From Acidobacteriaceae bacterium (GTDB lineage Bacteria > Acidobacteriota > Terriglobia > Terriglobales > Acidobacteriaceae): a stretch of 8,350 nt of DNA. Where the stretch lies: positions 413 through 8,762 of the forward strand of contig PMWR01000158.1 in assembly GCA_003166055.1 (NCBI GenBank). Direction: 5' to 3'. Of the stretch, positions 1-6,106 are shown one piece after another. Each line of letters begins with the position of its first letter. The first letter of the stretch is position 1. A program made the translations under genes and the position numbers. The notes under the pieces are model-generated. The model had not been told where the DNA came from, made no database searches, and worked only from the letters and a program-made list of their open reading frames with translations.

Positions 1-269
1 ATCAGCACCCGCGCCGGCATGTAAGCGATCTCGCGGCTCGGCTCCGCCTTCGCATTCCAGGTAGCCAGAAAGCAGATGTCGCCGGCGGTCACATTCACTC
101 CATCCTCGCGGCGCAGCAGGTTCTCAAGCAGAATCTTCAAACTGAAGGGCAGCCGGCTCAGGTTGAAGCCCTTGGCCGCAAGCGCCGGAAGCCGGTAGAT
201 GGTATACGACTTGTTGCCCGAGGTAAGAGTACCCCGGCTGTCAAAGCTGTTCAAATCGTTGGAACCCAT
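1..269 (-). CDS. acnA: Aconitate hydratase AcnA, N-terminal fragment (cut by window edge)
   Basis: The reverse strand read from ATG at 269 gives 89 codons without a stop, running off the left edge. The protein begins MGSNDLNSF and contains the features of the AcnA/IRP-type aconitase N-terminus: a short SYTIYRLPAL strand, the SLKILLENLLRREDG segment and, near the edge, REIAYMPARVL, which in the family leads into the substrate-domain 'MQDFTGVP' region. Aconitase interconverts citrate and isocitrate through cis-aconitate in the TCA cycle, in the cytoplasm, with a [4Fe-4S] cluster. The cluster cysteines lie further into the protein, outside the window, so activity cannot be judged. The start is supported by an AGAAAGG ribosome binding site 8 bases upstream and by alignment with the usual AcnA beginning. 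A full-length family member is about 900 residues, so roughly a tenth is seen. Family assignment is from remembered motifs, not a search; AcnB is excluded because its N-terminus is different. Confidence 0.93.
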   Translation of the reverse strand, partial: MGSNDLNSFDSRGTLTSGNKSYTIYRLPALAAKGFNLSRLPFSLKILLENLLRREDGVNVTAGDICFLATWNAKAEPSREIAYMPARVL

Positions 270-277
270 TGGAAAAG

Positions 278-284
278 CCTTTCT
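278..284 (-). promoter_or_regulatory. Ribosome binding site of acnA
   Basis: On the minus strand AGAAAGG is followed by 8 bases and then the ATG at 269-267. Spacing and purine content fit a Shine-Dalgarno site and support the chosen start of the aconitase. Confidence 0.7.
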
Positions 285-349
285 ATCCGCGCACCGGCGG
301 ATCAATCACGAGATACGAATATCAAACCTGCCCGCGGACGGCCCCAAAG

Positions 350-383
350 CGCTTTACAAGAACGGGACGCGCTTTGTAACAAG
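350..383 (+). repeat. Imperfect short direct repeat
   Basis: CGCTTTACAAG at 350-360 recurs as CGCTTTGTAACAAG at 370-383, so the same motif appears twice, 20 bases apart, with a three-base expansion in the second copy. It sits just before the palindromic pair and inside the presumed aconitase upstream region. It may be part of the same intergenic repeat element or may be chance. Confidence 0.35.
353..382 (-). promoter_or_regulatory. Possible sigma-70-like promoter for acnA
   Basis: Read on the minus strand, TTGTTA (382-377) and TGTAAA (358-353) each match four of six bases of the -35 and -10 consensus, with an 18-base spacer. This would put transcription start roughly 75 bases before the aconitase start codon. 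The match is weak and acidobacterial promoters are poorly defined, so this is only a candidate. Confidence 0.22.
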
Positions 384-437
384 GGCACGGCTTCAGCCGG
401 GCCGATAAACGCAACAAAATAAGCCGGGCTTCAGCCC
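384..437. repeat. Pair of GC-rich palindromes with GGCTTCAGCC core (REP-like)
   Basis: Two inverted repeats share a CTTCAG centre. The first (384-403) pairs GGC, then CGGCT, with AGCCG and GCC across one A/G mismatch. The second (426-437) is the perfect palindrome GGGCTTCAGCCC. A 22-base A-rich linker separates them. Both would fold as hairpins in RNA or single-stranded DNA, and the shared core argues for one repeat unit rather than two independent terminators. From general familiarity, elements of this look are dispersed between genes in Acidobacteriaceae genomes, but only this instance is visible here. They lie upstream of the aconitase and about 290 bases beyond the ankyrin stop codon, so a terminator role for the ankyrin transcript is possible but distant. 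Confidence 0.55.
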
Positions 438-660
438 CTGCCAAACGCCATCAAGCAGCGCGCAGGCCACCGGATGTCCGAAAAATTTCAACGGCAATAA
501 GATTACTCAGCGGGAGGCGCTGCGTCCACGGTCAGGCCGACCGCGGCGAAACCGCTTCAACACAGGCGTCGAGGAAATTCGGCTTGCGGCACGGTTAAAC
601 ATAGCGCTCAATGGAATTCTAGCGCGTGGAAGCGGTTCGCGGAAGCCGCAATTTACAAGA

Positions 661-673
661 CACGATCCTCGTG
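661..673. other. Small perfect hairpin downstream of the ankyrin gene
   Basis: CACGA and TCGTG form a perfect 5-bp stem around a 3-base loop, 55 bases past the ankyrin stop codon. It has no T-run after it on the minus strand, so it is at most a weak transcription stop or an RNA 3'-end structure. Confidence 0.25.
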
Positions 674-706
674 ATTGATGCAGCCTCAGTCCCACCGATC
701 ATCCAG

Positions 707-726
707 GTTGAACAATGGGGTTCAAC
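707..726 (-). terminator. Inverted repeat immediately after the ankyrin stop codon
   Basis: GTTGAAC (707-713) and GTTCAAC (720-726) form a perfect 7-bp stem with a 6-base loop. It begins one base beyond the ankyrin gene's TGA (730-728). The position is that of a 3'-end hairpin, but the stem has few G-C pairs and no T-run follows on the minus strand, so it is not a canonical intrinsic terminator. It could instead stabilise the 3' end of the message. Confidence 0.4.
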
Positions 727-727
727 T

Positions 728-1666
728 TCATTGCGGCCGTTTACGAGCTTCAACGGCGCGGCGAGCTTCCTCCACCATGGCCATCATCGATTCCCGTTGC
801 TTTTCTGCTGGAAACGGCGGGGCAGTCGTCTCGAGAAACTCCTTTTTGACGACGGCCCAATCGGCGAGCAGCAGTTCGGCATTGACATCGTGCTTGTTCC
901 GCTTCAAGAGCGCAATCATCGAATTGAGTCCTGCTTCAATGGAGCCAGTGAGGTGTGTCTTGTACGTCGTCTCACTTTCACGCCACCAGTCTTCCGGAAC
1001 ACCGATCTTAACCGTAAGCCAGCTTCCACTGCGCTGGGCCTTCTGGGGGCCAAGTAGATTCATTTCCTCCGTATAGCGAACGACTGCGCCATCCACGAAA
1101 AGAGGAAAGCTAAAGACCTCGATCTGAGGTGAGTATTCCCCGGTCCAGCCCTGCAAGAGTCTATTCAGTTGAACGCGAACGCGCTCGATTTGAATGGGCA
1201 GATTGGGCCCTCCGGTTGCACCGCCCGAAGCGAATCGATTGATGCCCTTCTTCTTTTCGGGCAGCCTTTCAGATTTCTTCCGCTGCGCTCCGAGTTGCTC
1301 CAGGAGCGCCACCATTTTGTCTCCCGACATGGTCGCTAGGTCGAGCGGAGTACAACCATGCATGTCGACCGGATTTAGAAACGCACCACGGTTAGCGATG
1401 AACTTAACAAAATCTGGGTGCTTGAGTGCAACGGCGTGGTGCAAGGCTGTTCGCCCCCTTCGATCTTTTTCCTCCAGGTCCGCACCCCCTGCGAGCAAAG
1501 CTTCCGCGACTGCAACCTGTCCCTTTCTGGCTGCCCAAATCAACCCTGTGAGCCCGTAAGTATCGCGCGTTTCGGGAGGGAGTCCTCCTTGCAAAAGCTC
1601 GCGGACCACCTCTGGCTTACCGGTACTGCAAGCACGGATGAACTGAATCTCAAGTTTCGGAGCCAT
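728..1666 (-). CDS. Ankyrin-repeat protein with an unrecognised C-terminal domain
   Basis: A 312-residue protein with no signal peptide or membrane segment, so probably cytoplasmic. Ankyrin repeats fill roughly residues 5-128: a degenerate first repeat, then clear repeats beginning near residues 38, 71 (GRTALHHAVA) and 104 (GCTPLDLA), each with the helix-turn-helix and GA-loop pattern of the family. Such repeats bind other proteins. A lysine-rich linker (about 128-142) leads to a second half (about 155-312) that I do not recognise. It has alternating hydrophobic strands, a WW pair near 227-228, a helix containing IEAGLNSMIALLKRN, and a charged C-terminal helix rich in E, R and A. The ATG is the first possible start, because an in-frame TAA directly precedes it; no strong Shine-Dalgarno is visible. 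The gene diverges from the exported hydrolase across 137 bases. Its third-position GC looks lower than its neighbours' by eye, which could hint at separate ancestry. Function unknown. Confidence 0.85.
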   Translation of the reverse strand: MAPKLEIQFIRACSTGKPEVVRELLQGGLPPETRDTYGLTGLIWAARKGQVAVAEALLAGGADLEEKDRRGRTALHHAVALKHPDFVKFIANRGAFLNPVDMHGCTPLDLATMSGDKMVALLEQLGAQRKKSERLPEKKKGINRFASGGATGGPNLPIQIERVRVQLNRLLQGWTGEYSPQIEVFSFPLFVDGAVVRYTEEMNLLGPQKAQRSGSWLTVKIGVPEDWWRESETTYKTHLTGSIEAGLNSMIALLKRNKHDVNAELLLADWAVVKKEFLETTAPPFPAEKQRESMMAMVEEARRAVEARKRPQ

Positions 1667-1747
1667 TTAGACCCAATTTATCACTGCATTAGGGTTACGG
1701 ATTTTCGACAGTCGGAGAATCGCACCATTCTGCAATCCTTCATCCCC

Positions 1748-1762
1748 TTTGCGAATCGCAAA
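1748..1762. promoter_or_regulatory. Perfect 15-bp palindrome, candidate operator
   Basis: TTTGCGA and TCGCAAA flank a single central base in the 137-base divergent region between the ankyrin gene and the hydrolase. The half-site GAATCGCA within it (1753-1760) recurs in the same orientation at 1717-1724. The palindrome overlaps a possible -35 box for the hydrolase. Its position and symmetry are those of a dimeric repressor site. No regulator gene is in the window, so the binding protein is unknown. Confidence 0.4.
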
Positions 1763-1776
1763 CAAAAAGCTATCCT
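1749..1776 (+). promoter_or_regulatory. Possible promoter of the exported hydrolase
   Basis: TTGCGA (1749-1754) and TATCCT (1771-1776) each match four of six consensus bases with a 16-base spacer. Transcription would begin about 20 bases before the start codon, leaving room for the GGAG ribosome site. The -35 half lies inside the palindrome at 1748-1762, which would make repression by occlusion simple. The match is modest. Confidence 0.35.
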
Positions 1777-1792
1777 CAATGCGCAAGCTTCC

Positions 1793-1796
1793 GGAG
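1793..1796 (+). promoter_or_regulatory. Ribosome binding site of the exported hydrolase
   Basis: GGAG lies 7 bases before the ATG at 1804. It favours this start, which also yields an intact signal peptide, over later ATGs such as the one at codon 25. Confidence 0.6.
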
Positions 1797-1803
1797 CCCC
1801 AAC

Positions 1804-2934
1804 ATGCGCCCAAGTATCGCCCATTTCCTCATCGCAGCCACACTCCTTCTCGCCTCCGCCGCCTACAGCCAAACCATGTCCATGCCCGCGGCAACCCCGC
1901 CTGCCGCGCAAGCCCAACCCACAAAATGGTCCACCGCCGACGGCGTAGTCAACCTGCCCAACTTCCGCTTCGGCACCGGTGAAACCCTTCCCCAACTCAA
2001 GCTCCACTACCTAACCCTCGGCACGCCCCACCGCAACACAGCCGGCCACGTCGACAACGCCATCCTCCTCCTCCACGGCACCGGCGGCGACGCGCACTCG
2101 CTCCTCAATCCCATCTTCTCCAACGTCCTCTTCGGCCCCGGGCAGCCGCTCGACATCACCAAATATTTCCTCATCCTGCCCGACGACATCGGCCACGGCG
2201 AAAGCTCCAAACCCTCCGACGGCCTGCACGCCCACTTCCCCGCATACGACTACGACGATATGGTGCGCAGCCAGCGCGTCATGCTTGACGAGATGAAGAT
2301 CGACCATCTGCGCCTCATCCTCGGCACGTCAATGGGCTGCATGCAGTCCTTCGTCTGGGGCGAAGCCTATCCCGGTTTCATGGACGCGCTCGCGCCCTTC
2401 GCGTGCCTGCCCGTCCCGCTCGCAGGCCGCAACCGCATGATGCGCTATATGGCCATTCAAGCCATCAAGCAGGACCCCGGCTGGCTCGACGGCGAATACA
2501 AAACCGAGCCGGCTCAGGGCCTGCGCACCGCCAATGAGATGCTGCTGGTGATGGGCTCAAGCCCGCTCCAGATGCAGAAGCAGGCGCCCACGCGCGAGCA
2601 GGCCGAGCGGTATGTTGACCGCTACCTGGCCCGCACCATGGCCGCCACCGACGCCAACAACATGCTCTTCTACATCGACGCCAGCCGCAATTACGACCCC
2701 AGCCCGCGCCTCGACCAGATCAAGACCCCGGTGCTCTGGATCAACTCCGGCGACGACTTCATCAACCCGGCCGAGCTTGGTATCGCCGAGCAGCAAGTCA
2801 AGCGCATGCCCAACGCGCGCTTCATTCTGTTGCCCATCTCCGACGCCACAAGGGGCCACGGCACCCACACCGCTGCGGCGGTCTGGAAAGACTACCTGGT
2901 CGAGTTCATGCAAGCCACCGAGCCCAAACCGTAG
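1804..2934 (+). CDS. Exported alpha/beta hydrolase, homoserine O-acetyltransferase (MetX)-like
   Basis: A 376-residue protein with a signal peptide: a short basic start, a hydrophobic core at about residues 7-20, and likely cleavage after AYS at residue 22, giving a periplasmic or secreted enzyme. A low-complexity Ala/Pro stretch follows to about residue 38. The alpha/beta-hydrolase core shows LLLHGTGG (88-95, oxyanion region), DDIGHGES (127-134), the nucleophile elbow GTSMGC with Ser176, an acid candidate in SGDDF (Asp317 or Asp318), and a His candidate in GHGTHT (His352, or less likely His355). The layout matches the MetX-like subfamily, including the long lid region at about 200-300. True MetX acetylates homoserine in the cytoplasm during methionine synthesis, and an export signal is inconsistent with that. 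I therefore read it as an esterase or acyltransferase of unknown substrate. It stands alone: divergent from the ankyrin gene and convergent with the permeases, with no methionine gene nearby. Confidence 0.88.
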   Translation: MRPSIAHFLIAATLLLASAAYSQTMSMPAATPPAAQAQPTKWSTADGVVNLPNFRFGTGETLPQLKLHYLTLGTPHRNTAGHVDNAILLLHGTGGDAHSLLNPIFSNVLFGPGQPLDITKYFLILPDDIGHGESSKPSDGLHAHFPAYDYDDMVRSQRVMLDEMKIDHLRLILGTSMGCMQSFVWGEAYPGFMDALAPFACLPVPLAGRNRMMRYMAIQAIKQDPGWLDGEYKTEPAQGLRTANEMLLVMGSSPLQMQKQAPTREQAERYVDRYLARTMAATDANNMLFYIDASRNYDPSPRLDQIKTPVLWINSGDDFINPAELGIAEQQVKRMPNARFILLPISDATRGHGTHTAAAVWKDYLVEFMQATEPKP

Positions 2935-2964
2935 CCGATCCAGCTTTGGCGGTAGTGAGTCGGC
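2934..2964. terminator. Weak inverted repeats in the convergent gap
   Basis: The 54 bases between the hydrolase stop and the permease stop must end transcription from both sides. GCCGA (2934-2938) can pair with TCGGC (2960-2964). Alternatively CCG plus CCA can pair with TGG plus CGG inside 2935-2952, and GCATT with AATGC at 2963-2977. None has a following T-run on either strand, so none is a convincing intrinsic terminator. They may serve as a bidirectional stop or be incidental. Confidence 0.25.
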
Positions 2965-2988
2965 ATTCTTGAAATGCGGCTCTCCGCC

Positions 2989-3375
2989 TCACTCCTCGCG
3001 CAGCAGGATCATTGGATCGACCGCAAGCGCGCGCTGTGCCGGAATCCAGGTCGCCACCAGGCCCAGCACCAGCATCGCCAGAACAACCCCAGCCAGCACC
3101 AGTGGATCGCGCGGCGTTGCCTGGTACACGATGGAAGCCAATACCCGGCTCGCCAGCACTCCGAAAACCAAACCCGCCGCCGAACCGATGGCCAGCAATC
3201 GTAACGGCCGTCCCAAAGCCGCCTGCAGCACTTCTTTCCGCTTCGCCCCGAGCGCAACGCGAATGCCCAATTCGCGCAGCCGCTTGCTCACTGAATACGC
3301 CGCCATCCCGAAGATGCCTGTGATCGAAAGCATGGCGCCCATCACGCCCAGCACGCCCAGGGACAGGCTGGCCAT
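2989..3375. repeat. 3'-end homology block of the tandem permeases, first copy
   Basis: These 387 bases encode the last 128 residues plus the stop of the downstream permease and align without gaps to 5720-6106. I count about 40 base differences by eye, so close to 90% identity. The encoded C-termini differ at only about six residues. This is far higher than across the periplasmic domains. Confidence 0.85.
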
Positions 3376-5670
3376 GCGCGCAGGAAACATGCTGAAGTCT
3401 AGTTCGCGGTTCCACATCAGGATGTCGAGCGGCATGCCCGCATCGATTGAGTGCAAAGAGGCTCTCACGGCCGAAGCGACCTGCTGTGGATCACGGGCCG
3501 ACCGCACCAGCATCCACTGCTCACCGAGAGGGTCTTGTTGCGTGACCGGAAGAAACACCGCCGGCTGCTGAGCCTCAGTGACGCTCAGGTATTTTCCGTC
3601 CTCCACCACGCCCACTACCTCGATCCGCGTTCCGTCCGACCCCTTGTAATACTTGCCCACGGCGTTCGATGTTGAGCCAAGAATCTGCGCGGCGAATGCG
3701 CGATTCACAAGGGCTGCCGGCGGCGCGCCCTGGTCATCGTGCCAAGTGAACGTGCGGCCCTCCAGAAGGGTTGTTCCCGCGGCGTGCAGGTAGTCGGGAG
3801 AAATGACGTACATGAAAGCGTTGGCGGCAGCATTTGCCGGGCGCAGGTCGCTGGTCCCATCGCGAAACACATTCGTCTTCCAACTGCCCCCTCGGCCCAG
3901 CGGAGGAAAACTCACCAGGCCCACATGCTCTACTCCCGGAATCGCCTCCAGGGCATCGATCATGCGCCGTTCAACGGCTAAAATGTTCTCCGGGCGATAT
4001 CCGGACATCTTCAGGTCAGTCTCAACCAGCATCACGTTGTTGGGCTCGATGCCGAAGTTGCTATGCAGCGCGCGCGCCAGTCCGCGCACGGCCACCATCG
4101 ACGATGTAACCAGTACGGCGCAGATAGCGATCTGCACCACCAGCAGAATGTCGCGCATCGTGATCCTGCGCCCGGCCCTTTGCGACACGCCCGCTTTCAC
4201 AACTTCATATGGATTGGTTCTGAGCACTTGGCGCACGGGGACGATTCCGAAAAGAAACCCGCTCACCAGCGCCAGCAGTAATGCGACCAGGTAAATGTTC
4301 GCGTCCGGCCGAACAGGCACATGAATGGGAACGCCGGAAAACGGCTGCCACGTATCCAGCCGCCGCAACAGCGCAACGCTACCGAATAGTCCCGCAGCGC
4401 CGCCGGCGAGAGAAATCAGCAAGGCCTCGGTCATCAGTTGCCGCAGGATGCGCTTGCGGCTCGACCCCAGCGCAAGCCGCAGGGCCACCTCGCGCGAGCG
4501 GTCGCTGGCGCGCGCCGCAAACAGGCTGCCCAGGTTGGCGCACGCCGCCAGCAGAATCAGCCCCGCCAGAATTGTCAACGCAGAAACAAATGCCCTCACC
4601 GGACGCCCCAGAATTCCCGGGAGGCCTGCCCGCCCCAGCACAAATTCCTCGTGCGTATTCTCCTTGGGATAAGCTTTTTCGAGTCCTGCGCCCACGCGGT
4701 CCAGATCGGCAATCGCCTGCGCCGGGGCAACTCCCGCTCTAAGATGGCCAAGAACCTGAATCAGTCCACGACTCCCGCGGTTGTTCAGCGAGCTTTCCCC
4801 CCTCACCTGATCCTGATTCACGATCGGCAGGAAGAAATTGGCGGCGAAGAAGGTAAAGGTCCCACGAAACTCAGGCGGCGTTACGCCGATGATGGTGAAC
4901 GGATGGTTGTTGACCCGCACCACACGCCCCACCACTCCCCGATCCCCTTGAAAATGACTTTGCCAATACGAATAACTCAGCACGATGTAAGGCGCGCTGT
5001 TCACTCCGCGCTCGTCGGAAGTCTGGAAGAGCCGGCCGAGGTAGGGTTGAATATTCAGCACCTCGAAGTAGTTCGCCGATGTTGCAAAACCCCAGATACG
5101 CGACGGATCCTTGCCGGTGTCAAGCGCAATTTGGGAGAGTTCGATCGCAGCCAATCCATCGAAGCTGCGATTGCGGTCACGCAAGTCGAGATAGTTGGGA
5201 TACGACTCCCACGCATCGTCGCTCCGATGATCGATCGCATAGAGGCTCTCAGGATGAGACACGTTGACCGGCCGCAGCACCAGTGAATTCAGAACGCCGA
5301 ACACCACGGCGTTGGCGCCGATGGCCAATGCCAGTGTCACAATCGCGGCAACGGTGAATCCGGGAGAACGGCGCAACTGCCGCAAAGCGAAGCGCACATC
5401 GCCACCCATCGATTCGACCGTTGGCCACTGCCACACCGCGCGGCTGTGTTCCTCAAGCAGCGTCTGGTTGCCGAACGCAAGACGCGCCTGCCGACCAGCC
5501 TCATCCGGACTCATGCCCTCGCCCATCAACTGCTCGGCGCGCTCTTCAATATGAAGGCGCATTTCTTCTGAGAGGTCGTCGTAGATTTTGCTGCGGCGGA
5601 AGATGTTCGGTATCCATTCCCGCCGGAACAGTGAGGCGATGCGAAAGCGAAGCGAATTGAAGAATCTCAT
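2989..5670 (-). CDS. ADOP-family orphan ABC permease (MacB/FtsX type), downstream copy
   Basis: An 893-residue inner-membrane protein made of two fused MacB-like permease halves. The cytoplasmic N-terminus (about 1-100) is the prefix domain typical of these proteins (EEMRLHIEERAEQL, then a helix ending AFGN). TM1 is at about 104-130, followed by a periplasmic domain to about 355. TM2-TM4 (about 357-480) form an FtsX core with the coupling-helix motif DRSREVALRLALGSSRKRI. TM5 is near 506-528, then a second periplasmic domain to about 765. TM6-TM8 (766-880) carry the second coupling motif, KRLRELGIRVALGAKRKEV. MacB relatives couple ATP hydrolysis in the cytoplasm to mechanical work in the periplasm, but there is no ATPase domain here and none next door, hence 'orphan'. 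The ATG at 5670 is preferred because GGGAGG lies just upstream and the family starts with a short basic helix. A TTG at 5709 would add 13 residues with no ribosome site. Substrate unknown. Confidence 0.93.
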   Translation of the reverse strand: MRFFNSLRFRIASLFRREWIPNIFRRSKIYDDLSEEMRLHIEERAEQLMGEGMSPDEAGRQARLAFGNQTLLEEHSRAVWQWPTVESMGGDVRFALRQLRRSPGFTVAAIVTLALAIGANAVVFGVLNSLVLRPVNVSHPESLYAIDHRSDDAWESYPNYLDLRDRNRSFDGLAAIELSQIALDTGKDPSRIWGFATSANYFEVLNIQPYLGRLFQTSDERGVNSAPYIVLSYSYWQSHFQGDRGVVGRVVRVNNHPFTIIGVTPPEFRGTFTFFAANFFLPIVNQDQVRGESSLNNRGSRGLIQVLGHLRAGVAPAQAIADLDRVGAGLEKAYPKENTHEEFVLGRAGLPGILGRPVRAFVSALTILAGLILLAACANLGSLFAARASDRSREVALRLALGSSRKRILRQLMTEALLISLAGGAAGLFGSVALLRRLDTWQPFSGVPIHVPVRPDANIYLVALLLALVSGFLFGIVPVRQVLRTNPYEVVKAGVSQRAGRRITMRDILLVVQIAICAVLVTSSMVAVRGLARALHSNFGIEPNNVMLVETDLKMSGYRPENILAVERRMIDALEAIPGVEHVGLVSFPPLGRGGSWKTNVFRDGTSDLRPANAAANAFMYVISPDYLHAAGTTLLEGRTFTWHDDQGAPPAALVNRAFAAQILGSTSNAVGKYYKGSDGTRIEVVGVVEDGKYLSVTEAQQPAVFLPVTQQDPLGEQWMLVRSARDPQQVASAVRASLHSIDAGMPLDILMWNRELDFSMFPARMASLSLGVLGVMGAMLSITGIFGMAAYSVSKRLRELGIRVALGAKRKEVLQAALGRPLRLLAIGSAAGLVFGVLASRVLASIVYQATPRDPLVLAGVVLAMLVLGLVATWIPAQRALAVDPMILLREE
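5510..5616. repeat. 107-base perfect repeat, copy in the downstream permease
   Basis: This stretch is identical base for base to 8244-8350, offset by 2734. It encodes about 36 N-terminal residues, from WIPNIFRR to MGEGMSP. The first mismatch on the left is at 5509 versus 8243. The right limit of identity cannot be seen because the other copy reaches the window edge. Confidence 0.97.
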
Positions 5671-5674
5671 GCAA

Positions 5675-5680
5675 CCTCCC
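5675..5680 (-). promoter_or_regulatory. Ribosome binding site fixing the start of the downstream permease
   Basis: GGGAGG is followed by four bases and the ATG at 5670 on the minus strand. It lies inside the 13-codon extension that an upstream TTG start at 5709 would require, so it argues for the shorter protein. It sits in the 49-base gap after the upstream permease, in keeping with a shared transcript. Confidence 0.65.
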
Positions 5681-5719
5681 GTTGCGAACTTGCCCAGAGT
5701 CTCCTGCAATGAGGTCAGC

Positions 5720-6106
5720 TCACTCCTCGCGCAGCAGAATCATCGGTTCGACCGCAAGCGCGCGCTGCGCCGGAATCCAGGTCGCCACCAGGCCCAGCAC
5801 CAGCATCGCCAAAACAACCCCCGCCAGCACCAGCGGATCCCGCGGCGTGGCCTGGTACACGATGTACGCCAGCACCCTGCTGGCCAACACTCCCAGAACC
5901 AAACCCGCCACTGATCCGATGGCCAGCAATCTTAGCGGCCGTCCCAAAGCAGCCTGCAACACTTCCTTCCGCTTCGCTCCGAGCGCAACCCGAATGCCCA
6001 GCTCCCGCAACCGCTTGCTCACCGAGTACGCCGCCATTCCGAAGATGCCTGTAATCGACAGCATCGCCCCCATCACGCCAAGCACGCCCAGCGATACCGT
6101 CGCCAT
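5720..6106. repeat. 3'-end homology block of the tandem permeases, second copy
   Basis: Partner of 2989-3375, gap-free at an offset of 2731. It covers the final three membrane segments and the second coupling helix, the part expected to face an ATPase if one is used. Confidence 0.85.

Larger units (their letters stand above)
285..727. other. Gene-free interval between acnA and the ankyrin gene
   Basis: About 440 bases without a convincing coding region on either strand. The short open frames here have no ribosome binding site or recognisable protein character. The left part (about 285-385) should carry the aconitase promoter. Two palindromes sit at 384-403 and 426-437, and hairpins at 661-673 and 707-726 follow the ankyrin gene. 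Between about 440 and 655 I see no clear structure beyond small inverted repeats such as CGGA/TCCG at 471-480. The aconitase reads leftward away from this interval, and the ankyrin gene reads leftward into it. Confidence 0.6.

Noticed and set aside
507..695. 62-codon open frame on the minus strand in the gap after the ankyrin gene
   Set aside because: No ribosome binding site, Arg/Ser-rich composition typical of frames open by chance in GC-rich DNA, and it spans the hairpin at 661-673.
626..1076. Two overlapping plus-strand frames (143 and 133 codons) over the end of the ankyrin gene
   Set aside because: They lie antisense to a clear ankyrin-family coding region, overlap each other, and have no domain character or start signals.
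2612..3571. 319-codon plus-strand frame crossing the hydrolase end and the permease end
   Set aside because: Very Ser/Thr/Pro/Arg-rich low-complexity translation, out of frame with the hydrolase and antisense to the permease; a shadow frame.
4438..5286. 282-codon plus-strand frame inside the downstream permease
   Set aside because: Antisense to a strongly conserved membrane protein, no ribosome site, and no recognisable family features.
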